A stretch of DNA of 64,000 nucleotides from Carettochelys insculpta (lineage: Eukaryota > Chordata > Testudines > Carettochelyidae). Under the pieces are notes generated by a model. That model did not search any database and was not told where the DNA came from. It worked only from the letters and a program-made list of their open reading frames with translations. The stretch spans positions 39,799,501-39,863,500 of the forward strand of contig NC_134150.1 in the NCBI RefSeq assembly GCF_033958435.1, in the 5' to 3' direction. Position numbers and translations under genes: made by a program. Shown piece by piece: positions 36,155 to 50,100 of the stretch (positions within the stretch are counted from its first letter, which is position 1; each line of letters begins with the position of its first letter).

Positions 36155-36972
36155 AGAATTAGGTCGGGTCTGAATGAAGGTGCACACGCCACTTTATATG
36201 TATTGCGGCATGAGTGGCAAGGTAGACAACAGAGGTGGAAATAGCATTTAAAGCCTCGTGAAACAGGATAGTAATGCACAGAGAAGCCAATACAAAGGAA
36301 GAGCTAAATTCAGAGTGGCACCATGAGAAAGTAAAGGGTTAGGAATAAATTCACTGATTCTGCCTTGCTCAGAGGTACTCTTATACCTCTAATTCATACA
36401 TGAATAGCATTTACCATATTAACATCTCCTTCAGGAGGCTCTTAAACATTTAGAATCTGGAAAGGTGAGGACCATGATGCCTATCAAAATTCTCTCCCCC
36501 GCCCAGCACACACACCCCCAAGTCACTGGGCTTCGCAGGCTAAACAGAGGCATGTGCTCTATTTTGTTCATAAAGGTCCTGAAGCCTCCCTGTTTACCAG
36601 ATACCTGGCCAAATTAATTCTTGCCCTCATGCCAAACATAGCCAGTGGTGCGGTACCAGATGTCTACTTGACCCAGCGTTGTCGCTGCTGACTCAAATGA
36701 TGCACGTTTGCTGAGATCCAGGCCTTTGCCCAATGCTGGAAGTACAGACTTGCAATTCTCCTAGCAAACACGTGGTGGGGTTACAAACCCATGAACACAG
36801 CACAGCCGGCAGCTCCACTACAGTGCTCTGGATTTTGCTGGGCTTCCTTATCCAGCCAGAATGAGGAGCTTCGTCAAAAGCCTGCATCCCCTGTTCCATA
36901 TCAAATAGCCATAAACAAAGTCCTTTGAGGGTCTCATGGGATCTGTTCTTGCTCTGAGTGGATTAGGGTTTT

Positions 36973-37130
36973 AGTGTTCCCTGTAAGCTGAGCACTTAGG
37001 CAGCCCCCGGGGGAGATTCAGATGCCGCCCAGCTGATTAACAGAATGCCCACAGCAGGCAGCTTGTGTTTCTGTTGGTGGGGCACATTCACACACACACC
37101 TGGCTGCATGTAAAATTTATTCCACTCATG
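36973..37130. repeat. TIR element (GTTCCCT family), copy 4, reversed
   Basis: Starts agtgttccctgtaagctgag and runs through cagctgattaacagaatgcc, ttctgttggtggggcaca and taaaatttattccactcatg, which is the reverse complement of the other copies. Confidence 0.6.
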
Positions 37131-37654
37131 CATGGGAAAAACTAGAGGACCCCTGGCTGGGAGGTTGGTAAGGTCTGGGAATGCCAGGGTCACTTGCCAA
37201 GAGTGAGTCTCTTACTGTCAGGGGTATCTCCCAAACCCGTTCAGTATTTACTAATGCCATTGCACTGAGGAAGTACGCGCCCATTGCACAGTGAGAAAAA
37301 AGACTACCGGAGAAGGGAAGGCGATGGTGCCAGCTCTTGGGCATTGCTGTTTGGGTTGACTGGAGGCCTCAAACACAGTGACGCTCACTCATGCGATGCA
37401 TGGTCCCTTGCCCCAACCTCATTATAAACAGTTTTCCACCAACTATAAGGAAAAGCGTGAGCCAGTGCACAGGGTGTCAGGCAATTTGGAAGCTAACCCT
37501 GGCTCTGCCCTGGACCCAGTAGGCAGATCTCAGACAGTCAATGGTATCACTATAAAGGGTGCATGCGCGCACACGCACGCACACGCAGAGTAGGCAACAG
37601 CCCCTGCCCTGCAGAGCTTGCAAGCTGGACCAAACAGAAAAAAAGTGAGCAAAA

Positions 37655-37800
37655 GGAGTCTTTTCATCCTCATTTTACAGATGGAGAAACTGAGGCATGG
37701 TATTCCGTGACCGGCGCAAGGTCACGCGTGGACTCTGCAGCTGGGACAGGCACTGAAGCCAGATCATCTGGCACCCAGTCCAACCAACAGGATTTCCTGT
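37655..37800 (-). mobile_element. CORE-SINE (MIR-like), antisense
   Basis: The plus strand shows the reversed core: cattttacagatggagaaac, tgaggcatgg, aaggtcac and a gccagatc...gcacccagtccaacc end. Confidence 0.55.
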
Positions 37801-40800
37801 TCACAGTGTGTAAGCAGCTAATACCTCAAGGGGTCGGCCTGAGTAAGGCTATACAGCGGGAGCCTGGGCATCAACGCACAGCAGGCCACAGGGCCATCCA
37901 TGCTGTGAATGACCTGTCAGCCGTCATGGGGCGTGATTTCAGGCTTCCTAATATGGGAGTGCCATGGTTCTGTCTTTAAGAATCTTTGCTTTTCCTTTCA
38001 CAGTGCTCGTGTCTTTGGGTCTTGGCAAGCAAAGCAGCTGGCTTGAAGGGGAAGCCTGACTCTGTACCAACATCCCCTGCCAGGAAATTGAACAGATAGT
38101 ACTAGAGATATTATAGGGCATGCAGGGCCATCCCTAGTGATGCTGCTGCCCCATGGCCCACAAGCCAGCAGGTGGGGTGGGGGGGGCGGGGGGAGTGCTC
38201 AGGGCTCCAGGGACAGAAGCAGGGCAGGGCGGTAGCAGGGGTGGACTCTGACCCTGCTCTCATTGGGAGCAGAAGGAAGCAAAGTGACCTGGCCCCAGCT
38301 GCTCCACTCGCCTGATGTCACTGGGGGCGGGAGCCTGGGAAAAGGGTAGAACTGCCCTCGCACACACTGTTGGTTGGAAATGGAGCAGGAGCCGTGGGAA
38401 TTGAGTGGTTTGGGGCTGGGTCATTTCACTTCCCACCATGACTGGGGACGGAGGTGGGGGGGAAACCCCTGCTGCAGACACCAGACCCCTGTTAGTTCCC
38501 TGGGCTGCCCTCAAGCACACAGCTTACTGGGGACACTGGTACCCACCAAGTCAGGCTAGATTTGAACTGCTGTGAAGTGCAGAACTCCTGTTCCTATTGG
38601 AAACTGTCTTCCCATATTATATGGCCCCATCATGCAGAGAAAAGAACAAGCTCCATCAGGTGCCTGGGCCCAAAGGCGCACTAAACCTGGGGACTGAAAT
38701 GGCTTGAAAAGGGAATCTCATGCTCAGTTTTGTTCTCACCTATTGTCTATGCAAAGTGGCATCTGAGAACCAACTTTCTTGGTGAGGGAAGACGTGGCGC
38801 ATATATGGAAATGATATAGAAATAGATTTGGAGGGCGAGATGTGAACACACTAGTCACTGCACAGACACAGGAGTTTTTACAAAACCCAAAAGTCCATTA
38901 TTCTGTGTTAAGATGCAAACAGATTCCCACTGAAGAACTGCTTTTGAAAAAACACAGCAAAGAACAACACCCTGGGGCTTCTACACAACCCAGTGTCCCC
39001 CGTGGGGCCTTCAGACCGTTCTCAACAAGATTTAATGCAAAATAAATCCGGCTTTGCAGCCTAGACAGCTCCAGGGCAAATGCTCCCGTTTTGAAAAGGC
39101 GCAACAACATTAACGCTCGTAAAAAGTAGGTCAGCACAGAGAGAGGCGGGAAAGGGAACTGATAGAATGAGATCTGGGGAAATATGGCAAAGAATCAGAT
39201 GGGAAAAGCGGGGAGGTGGGAACTTTGCATTTTCATGCACTCATATTATTACAAAACCTAAAACTTTCGCCATATAGTCACGTATGTGCAACATAAAAGA
39301 CAGTTGATTGGGGAGAGGGAAATTAAAGACAATTTATTCCAATCCCTCATCACAGTCCAAACCAGGCAGACATTATTTAACCCCGACCAACTTCAGTCTT
39401 CAAATATTCTCAAACAAACCCTTAAACCAGTGACACAGACTGAGGCGTGGGAACTGTAACTGGCTCTTTAAGGGGTCCCCCGTGGCACTTTGCAGCATCG
39501 GACATCAAAAATGGTCATTTGAATATTAACGCATCTAAGCTATTGACCAGTCAGGATGCTTTTACTGAGTTTTTAACCTATCAATGAATTCATATGACCG
39601 GCACTGATAGAGAGGCACCTACCCTGTCCAGTGGCTGGCAGGATGGAGAGCCCAGTCTCCAGCTGGCCACTGTTTTCTTGCTGTGGCTGCCCCCAGTGGT
39701 CACTCTGCAGTATTGCTGTTCCCCATGCTCATTCCTCCCAAGGGTAAGTCTGACATCCTTCCTCTCTGTGCCCCTCCATGTTCAGGAAAACCACCGGATT
39801 CCAGGCACTTCCCAGTTTCCTGGCACATTCAAATATTGACCTTGCTTTAAGTTCCGGTACGAGGAAGCTGCATACACCCAAATTTGGTGGTCCTACCACT
39901 TATGCCTTAGGAGTTCTTGAATAAATGGACTCAAAGACAGACTCAAACATATATAGACATATCTTTATATTTATATAAAGAGTAAAATACAGCATTTGGA
40001 ACCCCAATAGAAGCAACAAACATATATTGTGACATGGGGCAATACACAAACATTTTCTTTGCATTTGCATTAGGTTTTTTTTTTAATTTTTCTTTTTTTA
40101 GAAAAAATACACGTGCAAATAACAGGTTTTCACTGCTAAACTTTTCTAGTGTTGGAAGAAAACAACTCAGGAAGGAAAAAAAATGGAGAGAGATTGAGAC
40201 CAAACATACTGTAGGCTACCCTTTGATAACCATCTGCTACCAGCAAAAGAGGCGTGGGGTGGGGGAAGTTCACTGCTGGAGAGGCCCACGTTTGGCAATT
40301 CACAGCAGAATAAAATTCTAAGTGCAGACCACCTCTCCATAGCAGCAATTCCTCTTCAAACAACACAGCTGTGGGCTAATCCATCCCATACCAGCAATTC
40401 TTGGGAAAGTGAGACAACCATCAAATTTCACTGCAACATTCCAAGCCAGCTTCCCTGGGCGTGCACACAGTTCTCGTTGGCCTGGCTTTTGCCCAAGTTC
40501 AGACCCACCTGTAGGCAGTTATGGATAAGGACGTTCCCTGGAGTCCACTGGGGGTTAGCTACAAAAAATAACACGGACAATGAAGATGCTCAGCAACCAA
40601 ACACACTTCACAGTGAGTGGATTGACCCGAATGTAGTCTCACAGATCAGAACCCTTCTCATTCTCCCTCAGCCAGTTGTATTAATTCCTCCCCTGCCTCA
40701 AGGGGTCTCAAAGGGGAAAACCAGGCCAACTTGTCAAACGTTCTCCCCCAAGTTGAGCGCTGTCTTGGCACTAATGTCACCTTGGCAGAGGGCTGCTCTC

Positions 40801-43800
40801 CCTGGCAAGCCATGACAATGGGTTTTTGCCCCTTCTCCTGCATCTCCAAGAGACCCGGAGCACAATCTGAAAGTGGCTTTCCCGCGGCCTTTCCCGCAGG
40901 CAGCACAGAGGGGATTTTAGAAGAGACCTCACCACTCCCCTGCCCCCACTCATCACTAGGGGTAACCTTGCTCAGACATATAAGGCTGAGCTTATGCCGA
41001 AGACACTGACATATACCAGTCAATTCTACTTCGTTCTGGAGGGTAGCTCAGGGAAGGAAAAGCTTTAGAGCAAAGTTCATTTCTGAAGCCTTCAGTCTCA
41101 GGGTTATTATTATTTCTAAACAGCTGCTAATTGTGATAAGACTGGTAATTACATGGAAGGTTTGAATCAGCTGATGAACTTTACCCCCTTTTCTTCTTCA
41201 GATCTCCTTCCTGAGCGTGACCTCCAGCCCCATACATTATAATCCTCCTCTTACCATACGAGGTGCTGTTGGAAAGGTGAGGATATTAATATATGGTGCT
41301 GACCTGAGGGGCTGGAAATTACCCCCAAGAAGCAGATCTGAAGAAGACGGGGTGAACTCCATCCACTAAGACAACTGCTGGGCAAGGTCATTGGGACACA
41401 GGGTTCTGAGCCAGCCACGCACTTACATACATATGCGTGCAACGTGAAGCGTCACATGCTTAGTTTTGCATATGGCTGCACTGCTTCACCGACCCTGGCT
41501 CATGCAGTTAAGGAGTCAAGACCTCTTTCAGATCCAGGTGGCCAGGCCACAGACAGTGGTCTCCTAACTTCTGTAGGGAACCAGGCCTCTCTCCTGGGTG
41601 GACAGTGTCTGCTTCCAATCTGACCGCAGGCAAGGAGACAACCTACGTGTCCATGTGCTGGAGAGGAGATATAGACTCACGCGTCTGGCTGGCCATTGGT
41701 CACGGATAGCCACTGGATCTGGGGTGTCTGCCGCTTTTACAAGAGGGGACAAGGGCCTTGCACAGCTGGCATGATTCCCCTCATACTTCTCCTTGGATGG
41801 GTCACTGAACGGTGTCAAGTTTCCAGGGAGCCGTGAATCCCCTGGCTCTCCCACATCCCACAGGAGAGACTTTGCAAGAGAGCAGAGAACAGGACTACAT
41901 GCTCTATACTCCCAGGAGGAGCTTCTAGCACTAAGCAGCTCCAACCTGAAAGGAACGGATAAGACAGGACTGCAAGAGTGGATAAATGTAATTGGCAACT
42001 TGGGTGTGGGTGCCACGGGAGTTAGCTACACAGCTTGGGTAGAGAGGGAAAACTCGGTGAGAGGGGATCATGGAGGGCTTTACTGCCTGGGTCTACTCAG
42101 CTGCTCCAACTTGTTTGCTATTTTAAGAACACTGCAATCCCCCCGAAGCACGTTCTTCTTAGGCTGCTCTGGGATCGCACTCATTTGCACTTAGTTGCAG
42201 CTTCTGCCTTTTAATCCAGGACTGAACCATGGAGTTTTCCTATTTCACACCATGATGGCCAACGCATCTCGGCAGTGAGCGACTGACAACCCCACCACAC
42301 CAAGCCTGGCATGGCTCAGAAGAGGCCGATTTATTGCATGTGCAATCTGCAGGAAAGGGAGCGCCTGCCCCAGGAATTGTAACGCACACACGATTTGGTC
42401 ACATGCCCCACACCAAACATTGCTGTGTCTCTTGACGCTCCAAGAAGACTTTAGTGCTTTTACAAACATCTAAGGAGAACATTCTGTTTTTCATTTCCTG
42501 AGCATCGGTCTAAGATTACTGGCTTGCTTTGGGGCCTAGGAAGAATCACGCTGGACAATTAAAAATCTCAACACAACTGGGAACATTCACAGAGGTTACT
42601 CACAATGTTAAATACCATTCTACAGATCTAGTAAGTTACATCACAGGGCCAGCAAGTCAAGAGGCTGCATTAAAACAAAACCTGCTACACTATGAATCTT
42701 ACAGGAGGTGATCAAAAGCACAGAGCAATCTTGGGCGAGCATCCCTCGAAAAGCAGACTCGTAAACACAGACGTTGGCAATGGTAATACTTTTGAAGACA
42801 GACGATGCACTGAACACAAGATGGTCACCTGAACACCACAACACACGAAGCATCTCATTTTCCAAAGTACGCCACGACACAGTTTCTACTGTAAGTCAGC
42901 AAGGGCTAGGCTGGAGACACTCGTCTGACAGCCAGAGCTTGTGAAAGGGCTCAGAGTTGCTTGCTCTTTGTATCTCCCTACGCTGTACTCCACAGCCTTT
43001 AACACTGGCTCCTGAATTACACTCCCACAGGAAAGATAATCCTGTTTCCTTGGCATAGGGCTTCTCGAGAAGTCATCCCAGCACTGAGCTCTAAGGTCCC
43101 TGAGTTTTGCTACAAGGTTCCCATTTTTATCTAGCTGTTGATCCCCTCCCACAAATAAAGGCTTTATAAAGTGAAGCCCCCTTTTAAAATCGCTGGCATC
43201 ATACGTGGATAATTCTAGCTACTTCAATCCTCTTCAAACACTTGACATCCAAGATTCGCTGAAGCACGATGCACACTGTGCTGGTAGCAAGGGCCCCAGA
43301 AAGAAATGAAAGCCTGTTTAATCTGCTCTGCTGATTACAATATATCCAGGGAAACAGGAGCTGCTCCAGGCCAGAAGTAAGATGCGTATTTACACAGGGC
43401 CATTTCAGGATGGCTCACGAAGCTGATTGGTGCCGGAGGAGTCAGGAAGGAGAGGGGAGGATGATTAGGTTTGAGGAAAGATAATAGGATTAATATTTCC
43501 CTTCCACTTGGAACAAGACCAATGTGATTTGTAGCATGGCACTGAGGAAGCGCAGAGACCAAGTGACTCACTAATGGAGGCATGCAGGTTGCACATGACC
43601 CAGAAGTGGCATTTAACAGGATAGCTACACGTGCAGCTGTCTGATTTGCTACGACAAACTAACTGGTGGCTGGAAGTGGGGGATAACAGGAGAACTAAAT
43701 GGCTTTTCTTTTGGACTGGGAAAATTCAGAAGGACAAATCAGGCTCCAATTGCTTTTGGTGGGCCTCCTTGCCCAGCAACTGATGGCCAAGTTCGCCCCC

Positions 43801-45148
43801 ATCTCGCGTCCCAGATATCATCGCCACAAAATATACTCCGGAGCTCCACGAGAACCTCAGGGCAAGGGGGTGAAGCTCCAGAGAAGCCAATAGGCACCAC
43901 GGCTGACCGTCTCCTGGTCAGGAAGACACCACCTGGAGGATTCTCAGAGGAGGCAATTTAGAACCCACAAGGAGAAATGCAGAAGAGAGGGGTCCCCCCC
44001 CGCCGCCACCCCCAGCTGCTGCTCTGCAGACTCTGCTGAACAGAATGAAGTAAAATAAACCCTCCCCTCCTTTCTCCAGCTGTGGACCATGGCAGATTCC
44101 CACAAATAAGGCTGCCACTAGTCTATCAAGCTTCCTAAGGGTATTCCTTTATTTGCCCTCATGCCAAGAGGTCCATATTTCACCTGCTTTCCATTGGCGT
44201 GACTACAACCAAGTTCTCAAAGGGTCACCTTGGAAGGCCTTTTGTATTGAAGGAGGGAGCTTGCAAGCCTGGCACAGCATGTCTGACTGCAGCAGAAGGG
44301 TCTGCATGAGTTTCTATCTCTGCCTATCACCCAGACCAGGCGTGACCTTTTCAGCGAGACAAGGAAACGCCAGTTGGCACAAAATCAGACTGCCGACATC
44401 AAAGATGCTGCAGCCACTCCAAGATCAACACCCCCCCACCCCCGCAGTCCCATCTGCTCAGGTTGCGTCACTGACGAATCCTCCCCGGCCCCAGCCCCAA
44501 CAATGGAAGCAATCAGCTTTTCCTTTGAAGGGCTGTGCAAACTGCAAGCACGTCTGCCCAGCTCGCTGCAGAACAGCGGTGCCATTCTCAAGGATGGGTC
44601 TTAGCATGGCAGCACAAAACCAAACACCTGGTGCAGCTGCCGCGGATGTACTTTCAATGCACCACACGCTATAGGGGTACAGTCCTTGACTTCTGAGCTG
44701 GAGGAAAGGGGCTGAGAGTCCTGTTCTCACCTGGATTAGCCCCTGGCTACCAAGCTTCTAAAGGAACAAGCACCCAGCGCCGCCATATCATTCCCTCCCT
44801 TTGCCCTCCCCTCCCCACATGCCTTGGCTACAGAATCTTTTGACCTCATCAGCTGTTAGCTACTGAAGCAGTCACACCAGGAAACAAAGTTCTCAGCAGC
44901 ATGGCCAGCGGAAGGCATGCCTGGGATACAGCGATATCATCCCTCCCCACTCCGAGCCCACACAAGCACACGGGGATCTTGGGCAGTTACTCCATTTTAC
45001 AGACAAAAGCACCTCTTGGAATACTCGACTCAGACAATACAACGGAGCTCTGGGGGACAGGAGCCTCTGGAACGGGTTGCTTTTGTTTGAGCTCCTATTT
45101 CTATGGGCTGCACGGCCCAGCTCTATGGTTTGCTGACAAACATGCAGG

Positions 45149-45154
45149 TTTATT
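45149..45154 (-). terminator. KIAA0513: Candidate KIAA0513 polyadenylation signal
   Basis: A minus-strand AATAAA lies about 120 bases after the stop codon, followed by a short T/G-containing stretch. Other AATAAA hexamers in the same sense are at 44148-44153 and 42330-42335, so a longer 3' UTR is possible; the known mammalian transcript has a long one. Which site is used cannot be told from sequence. Confidence 0.35.
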
Positions 45155-45271
45155 GCGGTGGTTTTAGGTAGCCCATCTTCAGCTGCGAGTGGTCTCGGGG
45201 GAGGCGTGCTCCCGCTTCGCACCCACCCCCGTTGACGTTCCTCTCTGCACGCCGGGGGAAGGCCAGACGTG

Positions 45272-45321
45272 CTACTCGGCTGCCATTTGCTCAATGTGAT
45301 CGCTAAGCAGCTTGTTTTGCT
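45272..45321 (-). CDS. KIAA0513: KIAA0513 terminal coding exon and stop
   Basis: Fifty coding bases encode QNKLLSDHIEQMAAE and stop TAG at 45272-45274. Acceptor gcgttgcag. The human end is HIEQMATE, so the C-terminus is conserved. Confidence 0.93.
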
Positions 45322-46130
45322 CTGCAACGCAAAGAGAAAGTGAGACTGTGAGGCCAGGGTTGGTCATTCGGGTAAGACGAAATGAGAGAAAGGGGCAGGT
45401 GCTGTTCCCAGGTCACAGGTGGCTCTTTAAATAAATCAAGGCTGTGACACTCAGCTGGCAAGACACCAGCATTTGGGTTTTTATTTGGTTTAGAAGCTAC
45501 TGGATGGTGAATTTCCCCGAGCGAGTCTTGAGCTATAAACTGACCAGCCCTGCCCAGAGGCCGACTGGAAGTGGGTGTGCGATGGTATCTCTCCATGGTA
45601 AACAGCCCAACTACATTTATTGACCAGCGTGCTACGGATCTAACGCCACTGAAACCAAGGGTTTAGTGCCCATTTGCGCCTGCTTTGAGAGGGGAGGGGG
45701 AATCTGTCCCTATTTACTCCAATGAAGCTGCAGTGTTCCACACCCACAGGGAACCTGGGTCTATTAACTTCACTGGCACGATAGCAATTGACCCAGATGG
45801 GGATTTGGCCCCACTGATTCCAATGGAATTGACATCAACTCCGAATCGGACCATCCTGCACGTTAAGAAACTGGAGCCAAGCACTGCAGACCATGTTGGC
45901 GAAAATAAGTAAAATCTGGAGTGTGCCCTAGACTAGGAGACACCAATACCCTTATCCGGGACTACTCGGTGTATCTCAGAGGTGCACCAACTCTCCCAGC
46001 ATGCGCCTGTCTCTGGGAAGGAGGCTATCTCGGAAAACCGTAACCTTCCCTGCCTCCTTCCCACCAGCACGTTCTCCTCCCTCCAGGAGCTGGTGCTGGG
46101 CTCAAGGTACAGCCCCCGTGCCTGTCCTAC

Positions 46131-46225
46131 CTTCGTCCAGGTTGCCGATCACAGCCTGCTTCTTCAGAAAGTCGTTGCAGAGCTTCTTACTCAGGCCAAA
46201 CGCCAACATATTGTGAGTGAATGTG
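46131..46225 (-). CDS. KIAA0513: KIAA0513 exon with [12 protein letters not shown] motif
   Basis: Ninety-five bases encoding [18 protein letters not shown] then [13 protein letters not shown]. Acceptor cttccccag, donor GTAGGA. One Asn/Ser change from the human sequence as I recall it. Confidence 0.95.
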
Positions 46226-47057
46226 CTGGGGAAGAGGATACATATGATACAGGCACTGCAGGGAGTCACCTGCTGAGCCCCCAGGGCCCTACTCTCACCT
46301 GTGCCCAGGTAGGAAGTCACCACTTCCCCTTCACTACACTAGACAGCTGGGCTGACCCTAACCCCAGAGCTCACCTTTGGAACAGTGTGTGGTGGGCGTA
46401 CCTTGCCCTTCCCGTATTGCTAGATGGGGCTTCTGATCTGCAACAGGCAGACTGCTGCTCTAGAGTCCAGCATATCCCACCCACTGGTCGTAACAAGCAT
46501 CTCACCTTCCCCACCAGTTGCCTGTCTCACACCCCTGCACCCTCTGTAGCCACCAATGTAACCCTTTCAGCCCCCATTTGAAAGAGTGACCAGGGCTCTT
46601 CCAACCCCCATCAGTCATGGGCAAGACAAGTCAGTGGATGTCTTCCCACCGAGGTTGGAGAATCTATGTTTGCTCTGAGGAGGGAAGAGGAGCTGGAAGA
46701 TCCTGGAAACTAGAATGAGACAGACTCTAGAGAGACAAAAGGCCCACTGCAGTGGTTTTCCACGAAGGAACAGTCTAAATACTGGAGAGACGGCATTTGG
46801 CTCCCACCTCTGAAGCTATTTAAGCAGGAAGGGAAACGCGAGCCCATCAACCCCTTTGTTTTGGCTTCAGTCTGTTCATCCCCTCAGGAAGACTCAATTT
46901 CTCTTCTTTGTCACCACGGACGGCCCTGACCCAGTGCACCAAATCAGAATGCTTGGATCCAAGGCCAAGCTTTGCAGCTCTGCCCCCATCTCTTCCAGTG
47001 AGGTTTGCCCGTGATAGCAACAGCCAGGCATTATCAGTCCCTTAGCGCGTGCCTTAC

Positions 47058-47138
47058 CCGAGCTGCCCAAAAGTGATGTTCTCGTTAAACCGTAGGCTGT
47101 CGTCACGCTCCTCCTGGGTCATATGACACCACTTCTCC
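47058..47138 (-). CDS. KIAA0513: KIAA0513 exon [13 protein letters not shown]
   Basis: Eighty-one bases encoding [18 protein letters not shown] then ENITFGQL. Acceptor gttgcag, donor GTAAGG. I recall a short acidic insert just before this point in the mammalian protein. No matching exon is seen here, and the phases join directly without it. Confidence 0.95.
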
Positions 47139-50100
47139 CTGCAACCGTAGAACAGATCTTGTACCGGGAAGCCATGGTGCATTCTCCCCTCCCCACTCTC
47201 AGCCAAGGGGCTGGAACCATTTGCAGAGTGGGGGAGCTGAGCCCCAATGAACCAAACCATAAACGCTGTATATAATGGAAACCACTTCAGATCGGGGGTG
47301 CTGCAGCACCTCCCTGCACCCCTAGTTCCAGCACCTGTGCCCTTACATCCATCCAAACCCTGCTGGCTGCTGAGACACGGCCACAGGCTTGTAGGAGTTG
47401 GGGAGTTGATGAAGGCTGTATCAAGGAGATCACAGGCCTCGAACACCTGCTTCCATTCCCAGTGTTCCCCGGGCTGGAGGGGGCAGACACTGCGGTGGCA
47501 AAGGAAATCTGCAGCGCTGGGCTTTACCGCACACAAAGGGTGAGCTTGAGGGAGGGGATACGTCGGCATGTGCCTTCCACACACAGCTCTGCCTTTAATG
47601 CCGCTGTTCCTGGGAAGGGGGTGGGAGGTGGCCACCAAGGGCTGGATGTGGCAGGGTTTAACAGCTGGGAGCAGCATTCCATGAAAGCAGTAGCCCCAAA
47701 GGCAAAGCATTTACCCAACTCTCAGGCCTGGTGGAGGCTTCAAGGGATTTAATTAAGCCGCTCTAATGTCTGTTTAGACATATGCTACCTCTAAAAATTA
47801 GATCCGGCCAGCTACCTCGCTCAAGGCTGGGAGAAAAAAGCAGCATTGCTTGTTCACTCTAACCCTCCACTGCCCCTAGGTCAGGATAGCCACCATCTCT
47901 TGCAGAGGTGGATTCATTCTGTCACTGGCAAAACTCCTTCTGTGAGCACAGGAAACAGGATGGGCCCAGCAAACAAAGCCTTGGATTAGATCTCAGGCAA
48001 GCTTTACTTCTCCCCTCCCCCGGCATCCCACTGAAAGATTTCAGGATGCAGAGAGATTTGGACAACAAAAAAACCAAGGGGAAAGGTGTCTGTTACGCCT
48101 CTTATCCCATGAGCTGCAGCAGCACAGCCCAGTGCGGCAACTCCCTGGATTATCTGTCTCAGGGCCATGCGGCGTTGCAAGCCAGGGTCAATGGGCTGGT
48201 GGGCCAGCAATCAAATGGAAAGGAGCGAACGGCTCTGTGGGGAATGGGAAATGAGACACCACAGCCCTCTCCTTAAGGATGCCGGAGGGCTCAGCACACA
48301 ATCCTAGCCACGGAGCCTGCATTCTCCTAGCAATATTTTGAGCAGGATGATACGGTCTCAGCTTGCCTCTGGAGGTCTAACACCACCACTGAAACGTCAC
48401 TTTCCAAAGAGTAACCCATTAGACCAGCATCTAGGCAGGCCTGCGTCCAGTTCCCATTAGGGGCGACTGACAAAGCCATGAAATAATTAGCTCTTTGACA
48501 TGCAAACCCCAGCACCTTTTGGACGGCATTTTGAGCCCTTTACACACAACGTCTGCGTCCACTCCCATCTCTCACGAGTGCCGAGAAAAACAGAGTGGAT
48601 CGCCAGGTGGCTAGACAACAAACAGCGTTTGCGTTCTTGTCAAGCATTTCGTTATCGGCGAACACCACATTATTCACAGGAGCTAAAGTACGATTACATC
48701 TAGGCATGTTTGCTCATAAAACTAAACCAACCCATTGTATTTTGCTCACAGCCAGGACCTCTGCTGCGTGCACTTGTAACTAGCCTTTAGGAGTTGCGGG
48801 GCGGGGGGGGGGGAGAGAAGAAGCTCCCCACATGTTTTACCAGGACACAAAAGTCATTCGATGTTTGTTCATTACACTCATGTTCATTGCATGCACATAG
48901 GTCAGGGATTCAAGACAGCAATCTGCTGAACAGAAGCCAGGTGGGGGTTGAACACAAGGTTAAGAGGAGGAGAAAGGAAGAAGAAACAGAGGAGAGGCAA
49001 AGGAGAATAAAAGAAACAGCACATAAACTTCCCATGAACATTTAACTCGCCTGGACCCTAAATGGAGTTGGAAGGAACTGCTTGGAACTCCCAGGATCAG
49101 GTTCACTACAGGAACTAAAATAAGCACCTAAATCTGAAGGCTGCCAAGACAGGGGAAGAGGAGGGGTTGAGGGCATCAGAAAGGTGCTTTGACTGCTGAA
49201 GGGGGAATCTTTTAGATCTCATTATTCCCATTACAGACGAAGCATCTTTAGGCTTTTTTCTGCCCTCCTTGTACATTCTTGCTGATGAAAAACAAGATCA
49301 AGGTGACAAAGGGGGATTCACGATGCTTCTAGGTCTGTTCTTCAGGAATAATGTGCTTGCAAAGAGAAAAACAGAAGTTTCTACTTACATACTTGGATCT
49401 TTATACTGACACGAAAGGCCACTGTAGGGACCATATTGTCTTTTTACTTAACCCCTCTCAAAAGGGCACAGGGACTAAAACCTTGACTGTATTATTCCAG
49501 TGTCTAGGGGAAAGGATAATTTCTGCAAAATGGGCTTTTAAAATTCAAAGTCCTCAGCAGGGCAACACACCAGCAAACTCAGGATGTTGTACTGTAAAGA
49601 ACGCCAGGTGTTGGCAGGTGCATGTCCAATTTTGGTCGGTGGGGTGATTTGCAATGCACCAGGTTTGACATTCACCCTTCTTAGCATTTTGCATGCAAAG
49701 GAGCCATACAAGGTCCCATGTGCCAGTTAAGTCCCATTTACTCTAGGCCTTGTGCGCAGCTACATTTTACACCAGGCAAAACTCACCTAAGCAGCGCCTT
49801 GCTTACACAAATCTAGTTCACCTCCTTCTGCTCACAGATGTTAAATGCACTTTCAAGAACTTATCTGTGAGCTTCAAACAGCCCTTATTTCAGGTAAGCA
49901 TTTTTTGCAGTCACTTCCAACGATCTGTTCCACGATCAGCCATCAAGATCTAACTTTTTTGTTGTCGTTGTTGTCAGTAATATAATCAAAGAATCTCTCT
50001 CTGGTCCCAAATTCTAGTCTGGTCTTAATTCTCATCCACAGTATGTTGTTTTGCAAACTTACAAACCGTAACATCATAACTCTCAAAGTGACTTGCTAAA

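Larger units (their letters stand above)
35083..45271. other. Region between KIAA0513 stop and TMEM67-like start
   Basis: About 10 kb without a recognisable coding exon on either strand. The right part probably includes KIAA0513 3' UTR. The left part must contain the TMEM67-like promoter and 5' UTR, but I see no TATA box or CpG-rich block. Visible repeats are an (AC)n run, two MITE-like elements near 36.0 and 37.0 kb, and a CORE-SINE piece near 37.7 kb. An AT-rich tract lies at 39.92-40.1 kb. No further gene is supported. Confidence 0.6.

Noticed and set aside
47054..47710. A 218-codon minus-strand frame as one exon
   Set aside because: Only 47058-47138 matches KIAA0513; the remainder lies upstream of a clear acceptor.
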